Of a stretch of 5,671 nt of DNA, positions 1 to 4,900 are shown piece by piece. Within the stretch, counting starts at the first letter, position 1; the number at the start of each line of letters is the position of its first letter. The position numbers and the translations under genes were made by a program. The stretch is taken from contig JALWEC010000025.1 in assembly GCA_027036655.1 (NCBI GenBank), forward strand, positions 1 through 5,671, written 5' to 3'. Under the pieces are notes generated by a model that did no database searches, was not told the DNA's origin, and saw only the letters and a program-made list of their open reading frames with translations. The stretch is from Melioribacteraceae bacterium (GTDB lineage Bacteria; Bacteroidota; Ignavibacteria; Ignavibacteriales; Melioribacteraceae).

Positions 1-165
1 CTTGCGGGAGCAATGGGGAAAGAGGTTTGGCTCGCAATTTCAAAAGTTTCCGATTGGCGCTGGGGAACAAGCGAAGGTAAAACAGCTTGGTACAAAACGA
101 TGAAATTGTTCCGTCAGCAGGAGCCGGAAGAATGGGGCAGAGTTTTTGAGAGAATCGGCAACAAA
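1..165 (+). repeat. Module A: C-terminal end of a first glycosyltransferase domain
   Basis: This is the remnant of a module that starts outside the window. It carries LAGA (1-12), DWRW (52-63) and a KLFRQ...W..V block. Its first 11 bases are identical to bases 2905-2915 of module C, and the 12-base stretch at 106-117 recurs at 1543-1554 in module B. DWRW recurs at 1489 and 2956, giving module lengths of about 479 and 489 codons. Confidence 0.85.
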
Positions 166-3120
166 CTGAAAAAGAAAACGGATAAAGCAAAAAGAGCGGT
201 AGAACAGGAGTTAGCTTTATTAAAACTTTACGGCGTTGACGCTTATGAAAAAGGAAAATTAGGACAAGCGTTAATTTATTTTGAAAAATATTTGGAGAAA
301 TTTCCGAATGACGAAGCGGCGCTTTTAATGGCGGGAACTTTGGAATACAAGCAGAAACAATTTGATTCCGCAGAGAAGTTTTTGAGAAGGCTGTTGAAAA
401 TTAATCCCGAAAGTTTTGACGCAATTGAAATGTTGTCCGAAATATATTTTTCCAAAAAAGATTTCAAAAAAGCAATTGATTATTGCAAGATGAGTCTGGA
501 AATAAAAGAAACTCCTGAAATACTCAATAAACTTGCTCTTTCACTTCAAAGCCTCGGCAGATATGAAGAATCGGAAAAGTACTTAAGAAAGGTATTGAAG
601 TATGAAGTTGTTGCCGGCTATTATATTAATTACGCCAACACGCTCTATTTTTTGAAAAGGTTTGACGAGGCTATTCAATTTTTCGATAAAGCGATTGAGT
701 TGGAAAATCCGGTTGCCGCGCATGTGGGGAAAAGTTTCGCTTGTTTGGCGCGGAAGGATTTTAAAAACGGTTTCCGAGAATATGATTGGGCGATTAGAAG
801 CGTCAGCAGTTTGGAAAATCCGGTTCGGGAGTGGGACGGGAAAGAAGCGTCCGGGAAAAAAATATTAATTTACACCGAACAGGGACTGGGCGATTCGATT
901 CAGTTTATGAGATTTTTACCGAAAGTTAAGGAAAAAGGACCGAAGATAACCGTAGGTACGACTCCGGCATTGGCACCGTTTTTTGAGAATTCTCCTTTTG
1001 TCGATAAAACGACAGTGCGGAAAGAATATGATTATGATTTTTCCTGCTCGATAATGAAACTGCCGAAAATACTCGGTTTGGAAGAAGAGGAAGATTTTCG
1101 TCTCCCTGAAAATTTATTCTCGATTGATGAAAATATTTATGGTAAATGGAAGAATACTCTTTCGCGGAACAGAACAAATGTCGCTGTTATGTGGCATACC
1201 GATTCTCCTACTCCGACAAGCGGACAGCGTTCGGTTGATTTTGATTCGCTTCAAGAATTGTTTAACAATGACGATGCTGATTTTTATCTGATTGAAAAAA
1301 ACAGGGATGAAAAATTATCAAAAGAACTTAGCAAAAAATTTAAGAACGTAATAATTATTAATGAATCTTTATGGAATATTGCTTCGATTGTCAAAGCGAT
1401 GGACCTTGTTATTTCAATAGATTCTTCAATTCTTCACATAGCGGCTTCGCAAAAGATTCCCGTTTGGGTTCCGCTTCCCAAATACTGCGATTGGCGTTGG
1501 ACGTTTGAAGGAGAAAACTCATATTGGTACCCGAGCGTCAAGTTGTTCCGTCAGACCGAAGAAGGAGATTGGAGCGATGTTATACGGAAGATTTCCGGAA
1601 GGCTTAAAGAATTCGTAAAAGGTAATAAAAACAATTTTGATCCCCTTAATGAAGTTTTGCTAACCGCCGAAAACTTTATCTCCGAAGGAAATTTTACCGG
1701 CGCGGAGAAACTGTTAGATGAGTTTTCGGAAAAATACGGCGACGAGGAAGAGCTTAATTTCAAACTCGGATTTGTTAAACAAAATCTAAGGAAAAACGAG
1801 GAAGCTCTCCGATATTACGGAAAGGTTTTGCGGAGCAATCCTGCAAATTTGAATGCAATTAATAACGCCGCCGTTGCCTTAAAGGATTTAGGCAAGTATA
1901 AAGACGCTGAAAAATTGCTGAGGATTTCGGTGGAAGCTTCGCCTGAAAATTTCAGCGCATATAATAATCTCGGAATTATTGTCGATGCGACGGGAAGGTT
2001 TGGAGAAGCTGCAGATTTGTTTAGGCGCGCATTATCGATAAAGCCGGAATATTCGGATGCGGAAATTAATCTCGCTAATACCCTTTCTACCCTTGGCAGA
2101 TACGAGGAAGCACTTGAAGTAATAGATAGATTGCTTGAAAGAGAACCGGAAAACGTGCGCGCAAACTTTAATAAAAGTCTCCTCCTTTTTGCATCGGGGA
2201 ATTACAAGGATGGATTTAGGTTTTACGAATGGCGGAGAAAATTGCCGGATTATCTTAAACGTGATTTTTCAAAGCCCGAGCTTAACGGCGAGCCGGTAGA
2301 AGGGAAAAAGATTCTCCTTTACGATGAGCAAGGATACGGCGATACGATTCAGTTTTCGCGATTTGTGAAAAAGCTGGCTGATGCCGGAGCGGAAGTAATT
2401 TTACAAACGCACGGAAGTCTTTCCGGATTGATGAAGGGATGCGGAGGCGTTTCTCAAGCAATCCCGAGAACCTCGCTCGACGACAAAGGGATTGAGTATG
2501 ATTTTCATCTGCCGCTTTTATCTTTACCCCGTTACTTGGGGTTGGGTTTTGAAGATTGCCGAATGGAAAAATATTACTTAAATGTTGAATCCGATAAAGT
2601 TAAGTCCTTTAAAGAAGATTATTTCTCGACCGATAAAATAAAAGTCGGATTGGTTTGGGAAGGAAAAACGCCCTTGTTTAATGCTCACCGCTCGGCAAAG
2701 TTAAGCGATTTCTCCTCAATAGTAAGATTAGGCGGATATGAGTTTTATTCGCTTCAAGTCGGAGATGTGGCGGAAAGAGATTCGGCAATAATGAATGAAA
2801 TGGGAATTACGGATTTATCTTCCGCAATAAAAGATTTTTCGGACACAGCCGCGCTATTGGAAAATCTCGATTTTCTCATCTCTATCGATACCGCAGTGGC
2901 TCATCTTGCGGGAGCGTTAAATGTAAAAACGTTTTTGCTTTTATCGGAAAAAGCAGACTGGCGTTGGGGACGCGGTGAAAGAACAATCTGGTACCCGTCG
3001 ATAAAAATTTTCAGGCAGTCCCGTTTCGGAGAATGGGGCGGAGTTATTAACAAAGTTTTAGAAGAAATGAATCCGAGAAATGGAGTTCAAACAATAACCA
3101 ATAACAAAAAAAGGAGTTAA
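1..3120 (+). CDS. Multi-module TPR/GT9-like glycosyltransferase, probable flagellin glycosyltransferase (5' partial)
   Basis: The frame is open from base 1 and its first four codons read LAGA, the same as the HLAGA motif of the last module (2905-2916). The ATG at 13 is therefore an internal Met, and the true start lies upstream. The visible 1039 residues contain a glycosyltransferase tail (1-~165), TPRs (~211-800), a glycosyltransferase domain (~832-1620), TPRs (~1639-2245) and a third glycosyltransferase domain (~2290-3075). Each complete catalytic domain has an N-terminal EQGxGDxIQF motif (877-906; 2326-2355), a SID..xxxH.A motif (1411-1449; 2881-2916) and a terminal DWRW...WYPS.K.FRQ...W block, which is typical of bacterial TPR-GT proteins with a GT-B fold. 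No signal peptide or membrane segment is visible, so it is probably cytoplasmic. Caulobacter FlmG, a TPR-GT protein, glycosylates flagellin. The gene ends 3 bases before fliC, which supports the same role here. The sugar donor and acceptor site are unknown. The TPR-GT assignment is firm; the flagellin substrate is inferred. Confidence 0.85.
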   Translation, partial: LAGAMGKEVWLAISKVSDWRWGTSEGKTAWYKTMKLFRQQEPEEWGRVFERIGNKLKKKTDKAKRAVEQELALLKLYGVDAYEKGKLGQALIYFEKYLEKFPNDEAALLMAGTLEYKQKQFDSAEKFLRRLLKINPESFDAIEMLSEIYFSKKDFKKAIDYCKMSLEIKETPEILNKLALSLQSLGRYEESEKYLRKVLKYEVVAGYYINYANTLYFLKRFDEAIQFFDKAIELENPVAAHVGKSFACLARKDFKNGFREYDWAIRSVSSLENPVREWDGKEASGKKILIYTEQGLGDSIQFMRFLPKVKEKGPKITVGTTPALAPFFENSPFVDKTTVRKEYDYDFSCSIMKLPKILGLEEEEDFRLPENLFSIDENIYGKWKNTLSRNRTNVAVMWHTDSPTPTSGQRSVDFDSLQELFNNDDADFYLIEKNRDEKLSKELSKKFKNVIIINESLWNIASIVKAMDLVISIDSSILHIAASQKIPVWVPLPKYCDWRWTFEGENSYWYPSVKLFRQTEEGDWSDVIRKISGRLKEFVKGNKNNFDPLNEVLLTAENFISEGNFTGAEKLLDEFSEKYGDEEELNFKLGFVKQNLRKNEEALRYYGKVLRSNPANLNAINNAAVALKDLGKYKDAEKLLRISVEASPENFSAYNNLGIIVDATGRFGEAADLFRRALSIKPEYSDAEINLANTLSTLGRYEEALEVIDRLLEREPENVRANFNKSLLLFASGNYKDGFRFYEWRRKLPDYLKRDFSKPELNGEPVEGKKILLYDEQGYGDTIQFSRFVKKLADAGAEVILQTHGSLSGLMKGCGGVSQAIPRTSLDDKGIEYDFHLPLLSLPRYLGLGFEDCRMEKYYLNVESDKVKSFKEDYFSTDKIKVGLVWEGKTPLFNAHRSAKLSDFSSIVRLGGYEFYSLQVGDVAERDSAIMNEMGITDLSSAIKDFSDTAALLENLDFLISIDTAVAHLAGALNVKTFLLLSEKADWRWGRGERTIWYPSIKIFRQSRFGEWGGVINKVLEEMNPRNGVQTITNNKKRS
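211..1620 (+). repeat. Module B: about 5-6 TPRs plus a diverged GT domain
   Basis: The TPR part has about five 34-residue helical repeats plus a degenerate one, with typical small/aromatic spacing (for example SLGRYEESEKYLRKVL). The glycosyltransferase part keeps EQGLGDSIQF (877-906), an RS pair after the central strand, and DWRW (1489-1500). Two usually conserved places differ from module C: VAVMWHTD instead of VGLVWEG (1180-1203), and HIAAS instead of HLAGA (1435-1449). This suggests relaxed or altered catalytic constraint in this module. Confidence 0.75.
1639..3075 (+). repeat. Module C: about 5-6 TPRs plus a canonical GT domain
   Basis: The TPRs are close to consensus, with repeats such as AYNNLGIIVDATGRFGEAA and ending in a DGFRFYEWR linker that is typical just before the catalytic part of this family. 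The glycosyltransferase domain has all the motifs I would look for: EQGYGDTIQF (2326-2355), VGLVWEGK (2644-2667), HRS, SIDTAVAHLAGA (2881-2916) and DWRWG (2956-2970). It looks like the best candidate for the active module among those fully visible. Confidence 0.78.
2610..2636 (+). promoter_or_regulatory. Possible intragenic sigma-28 (FliA) promoter for fliC-fliS
   Basis: TAAA (2610-2613), 16 bases, then CCGATAA (2630-2636) matches the FliA core elements at the exact consensus spacing. The first five bases TAAAG also match the extended -35. It lies inside the glycosyltransferase gene, about 490 bases before the fliC start, and no better promoter is visible in the 3-base gap before fliC. The same bases encode ordinary Phe-Lys and Thr-Asp-Lys codons, so a chance match is quite possible. 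Confidence 0.35.
3111..3116 (+). promoter_or_regulatory. Ribosome binding site of fliC
   Basis: AAGGAG sits 7 bases before the fliC ATG and lies inside the last codons of the upstream glycosyltransferase gene. This strong site fits a highly expressed flagellin and fixes the start at 3124. The overlap allows translational coupling with the upstream gene. Confidence 0.85.
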
Positions 3121-3123
3121 AAA

Positions 3124-3990
3124 ATGGGCTTTCGTATTAACACAAATATCGATGCTTTAAGAGCCTACTACCAATTGGCAAGAGTAAATCAAGATACTAC
3201 TCAAGCGCAATTGAGACTTGCCTCTGGCAAAAAAATCATGCATGTAGCCGATGACACGTCCGGATTTAACGTTGGAACATCGCTGAAAGGAAAAATATCC
3301 GTAATGAAAGCGGCTAAAGGCAACGTAAGCGCCGCAAAGGATATGATGGCTACCGCCGAAGGAGCTTTGCTCGCGGTTAACGACTTACTCGTTAAAATTG
3401 ACGGAAAGCTTTCCGATTCCACAAACCCGACAGCCGATAGAACTTCGCTTGCAAGCGATATTCAGGCGCTCGGTAAAGAAATTGATAAAACAATTAGAAA
3501 CGCCAAGTTCAACAATACATCATTATTGTATTCTACAGCCGGGTCCGGATTTGTTTTTCAGGTCGGAGAATCTTCGGACACTCTTAATTTGAACTTTGCT
3601 TCTTCATTGGCAAGTACAGGCGGCGGTGGATATGCTTCCGGAATTTCCGCATCTCTCGGCAGTTTTGCAAATGTATCCGCATCAACCTTGGCGTGTACTT
3701 CCGGCTCTTCCTCGATAGCGGCATTGCAGACAGCATTAACCAGTTTGAAGACAGCAGTATCCGGTGCGTTAGGCGATATAGGTAACTTTACACAAAGATT
3801 GGATATTAAAGAAGAAACATTGAATGTTGCGATTACAAACGCCGAAGCAAGCGTAAGCAGATTGTTCGACGCCGATATGGCGATGGAACAGTTGAAAGCG
3901 ACAAGAGGCAGTATTTTAGGACAAGCCGCGACGGCAATGTTGGCGCAATTGAATATGTCTCCGCAACAGGTCTTACAATTATTTAAATAA
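3124..3990 (+). CDS. fliC: Flagellin, the filament subunit
   Basis: This 288-residue protein is the structural subunit of the flagellar filament, exported by the flagellar type III system and polymerised outside the cell. The N-terminal D0/D1 helices are clear: FRINTNIDALRAYYQL, then RLASGKKIMHVADDTSGFNV, which matches the flagellin RLSSGxRIxxAxDDxAG signature. The C-terminal D1/D0 part contains EASVSRLFDADMAMEQLKAT and ends in APQQVLxLL-like SPQQVLQLFK. Between them lies only a short centre (about residues 137-210), so large D2/D3 domains are absent. In that stretch 26 of 74 residues are Ser or Thr, a plausible O-glycan region. Cys191 (codon at 3694) is unusual for a flagellin. As expected, there is no cleavable signal peptide. 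The start is set by the AAGGAG site. It probably forms a unit with the fliS gene 18 bases downstream. The family is certain; glycosylation is inferred. Confidence 0.96.
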   Translation: MGFRINTNIDALRAYYQLARVNQDTTQAQLRLASGKKIMHVADDTSGFNVGTSLKGKISVMKAAKGNVSAAKDMMATAEGALLAVNDLLVKIDGKLSDSTNPTADRTSLASDIQALGKEIDKTIRNAKFNNTSLLYSTAGSGFVFQVGESSDTLNLNFASSLASTGGGGYASGISASLGSFANVSASTLACTSGSSSIAALQTALTSLKTAVSGALGDIGNFTQRLDIKEETLNVAITNAEASVSRLFDADMAMEQLKATRGSILGQAATAMLAQLNMSPQQVLQLFK

Positions 3991-3996
3991 TAGATG

Positions 3997-4002
3997 AGGA
4001 GA
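3997..4002 (+). promoter_or_regulatory. Ribosome binding site that decides the fliS start
   Basis: AGGAGA lies 6 bases before the ATG at 4009. The in-frame ATG at 3994 immediately precedes this site and would place it inside the coding region, with no Shine-Dalgarno of its own. The start at 4009 is therefore preferred. Confidence 0.85.
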
Positions 4003-4008
4003 ACCGAA

Positions 4009-4377
4009 ATGAATGCTTCGAATTTAGCAAAAGGAAATAAGGAAAAAGCGAACGCTTATTTCGTAAAAGAAATAATGGACGCACTTCCTCATGAGTTATT
4101 GTTTAGAGTATATGATTTTGCAATAACTCATTGCCAAAGACATGATGTGGAGAAAACAAATCGCGCAATTTCCGAACTGATAAACGCTCTTAACTTTGAT
4201 GATAGACAAACTCGCGAGCTTTCCACTTCATTGTTGCAGCTGTACCAGTTCGCACAGGAGCAAGTCCGGCGCGGAAACTTCGATATGGCGATGAAAATTC
4301 TTACCGGACTTAGAGATACTTGGCAAGAATTATTTGATACGCTTTTTAATTCTTTACCTACGGCAAAAGCCAATTAA
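4009..4377 (+). CDS. fliS: FliS-type flagellin export chaperone (copy 1)
   Basis: FliS binds the C-terminal disordered end of flagellin in the cytoplasm, prevents premature polymerisation and delivers it to the export gate. The 122 residues are close to the usual FliS length of about 125-135. The family pattern is visible: an N-terminal Ala-x-Phe segment (NAYFVKEIMDALPHELLFRVYDFAI) corresponding to the FliS Y...ASPEELVLMLYDGAI region. After it come DVEKTNRAISELINAL, a LLQLYQFAQEQVRRGN helix (equivalent to LxxLYxYMxxxLxxAN), and LTGLRDTWQELF at the end. Overall it should be an all-helical bundle. It directly follows fliC and precedes a terminator, which fits a fliC-fliS unit. A second paralogue lies at 4531-4890. 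The family is recognised from pattern, and similarity to well-studied FliS is moderate. Confidence 0.85.
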   Translation: MNASNLAKGNKEKANAYFVKEIMDALPHELLFRVYDFAITHCQRHDVEKTNRAISELINALNFDDRQTRELSTSLLQLYQFAQEQVRRGNFDMAMKILTGLRDTWQELFDTLFNSLPTAKAN

Positions 4378-4387
4378 ATTCTACTAT

Positions 4388-4419
4388 AAAAAGCCGTCTC
4401 CTTGCAGAGGCGGTTTTTT
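4388..4419 (+). terminator. Rho-independent terminator after fliC-fliS
   Basis: The left arm (4388-4400, AAAAAGCCGTCTC) pairs with the right arm (4407-4419, GAGGCGGTTTTTT) around a 6-base CTTGCA loop. All 13 positions pair, two of them as G-U wobbles, and the run of six T follows the GC core. It lies 10 bases after the fliS stop and separates the fliC-fliS unit from the downstream fliS2-fliD unit. Confidence 0.9.
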
Positions 4420-4434
4420 CTTACCTAATAAAAC

Positions 4435-4461
4435 TAAACTTTCCTCTTTTTTTTCCGATAA
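4435..4461 (+). promoter_or_regulatory. Sigma-28 (FliA) promoter for fliS2-fliD
   Basis: TAAACTTT (4435-4442), 11 bases, then TCCGATAA (4454-4461) matches the enterobacterial FliA consensus TAAAGTTT-N11-GCCGATAA at 14 of 16 positions with exact spacing. The spacer is a pyrimidine/T run. It sits just after the terminator and about 70 bases before the next start codon. Transcription would begin near 4468-4470, leaving a leader of about 60 bases. This class of promoter fires after hook completion, when the anti-sigma factor FlgM is exported. Confidence 0.88.
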
Positions 4462-4518
4462 TCTGAATGTGAATATTATATCTCAAATGAAATTGCAGTA
4501 AATATCAAAAAATTAAAA

Positions 4519-4524
4519 AGCAGG
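4519..4524 (+). promoter_or_regulatory. Weak ribosome binding site of the second fliS-like gene
   Basis: AGCAGG ends 6 bases before the ATG at 4531 and is a poorer Shine-Dalgarno than those of fliC and fliS. An in-frame TAA at 4528-4530 directly precedes the ATG, so no earlier start is possible. The weak site suggests lower expression than the fliC-linked copy. Confidence 0.5.
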
Positions 4525-4530
4525 TTGTAA

Positions 4531-4890
4531 ATGAATTCAGCGGGAACTAATACATATCAAAGAAAAAGCGATCGCGCTACGGGACGAGCGGGAAATCCCT
4601 ATTTAACCAAGGAAATTATGGATGCTCCGCAGGAAAAGCTACTTCTAAAAACTTATGATTATGCGCTGTTGCATTGTAAAAAAGGGGACGTAAATAAAAC
4701 AAACAGGGCAATAGACGTTTTGCTTGGCGGATTGGACCTGCAGTTTGAAATCGCCCGTGAGTTATACAGCCTTTATATGTTCTGCAAAGATGAGATGATT
4801 AAAGGAAATACCGAAATTGTTTATGTGATACTTTCCAATTTAAAGGAAAGTTGGGTTACTGCATTTAATAAAGAAGCAATAGCGGTCTAA
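4531..4890 (+). CDS. FliS-type chaperone paralogue (copy 2), possible FliD/late-substrate chaperone
   Basis: This 119-residue, probably all-helical protein is clearly related to the product of 4009-4377. Both share KEIMDA, a YD-aromatic/Ala segment (YDYALLHC against YDFAITHC) and the block DVxKTNRAI, and both end in an ILxxLxxxW helix. It differs by a longer polar N-terminus (about residues 1-20, rich in Thr, Arg and Gly) and by being about four residues shorter between the third helix and the LY motif (ARELYSLYMF). The FliS family binds flagellin. This copy instead sits 10 bases before fliD under its own sigma-28 promoter, the position where enterobacterial fliDST operons keep the FliD chaperone FliT. 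It may serve FliD or a second flagellin; neither is shown by sequence. The family call is good, but the client is unknown. Confidence 0.78.
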   Translation: MNSAGTNTYQRKSDRATGRAGNPYLTKEIMDAPQEKLLLKTYDYALLHCKKGDVNKTNRAIDVLLGGLDLQFEIARELYSLYMFCKDEMIKGNTEIVYVILSNLKESWVTAFNKEAIAV

Positions 4891-4893
4891 AGG
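4889..4893 (+). promoter_or_regulatory. Ribosome binding site of fliD
   Basis: AAAGG overlaps the stop codon of the preceding chaperone gene and lies 7 bases before the fliD ATG. It is modest in strength, and its overlap with the stop suggests coupled translation of the two genes. Confidence 0.6.
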
Positions 4894-4900
4894 TAAAAAA

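Noticed and set aside
13..15. ATG at 13 as the start of the large TPR-GT gene
   Set aside because: The frame is open to base 1, the codons before it (LAGA) belong to a conserved family motif, and there is no Shine-Dalgarno sequence. The protein clearly begins upstream.
276..1763. Minus-strand open frames (276-467, 926-1177, 1551-1763)
   Set aside because: They lie entirely within the well-supported TPR-GT gene, encode no recognisable domain, and have no sign of their own promoter or ribosome binding site.
2591..2597. CCGATAA as another sigma-28 -10 element
   Set aside because: There is no TAAA at the required distance upstream. The bases are ordinary Ser-Asp-Lys codons.
1..3120. Module repetition as a recent tandem DNA duplication or mobile element
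   Set aside because: Only short stretches (11-12 bases) are identical between modules and the rest has diverged. There are no inverted termini or transposase, so this is an old protein-level duplication.
3393..3419. TAAA-N16-CCGATTC inside fliC as a sigma-28 promoter
   Set aside because: The spacing is right, but the -10 loses its last two consensus bases. It lies within the conserved flagellin N-terminal coding region and would direct a transcript lacking the fliC start.
3201..3592. Open frames overlapping fliC on either strand (3201-3422 minus, 3398-3592 plus)
   Set aside because: These are frame shadows of a certain flagellin gene, with low-complexity, unrecognisable products.
3994..3996. 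In-frame ATG upstream of the chosen fliS start
   Set aside because: The AGGAGA ribosome binding site lies just after it and is well spaced for the ATG at 4009.
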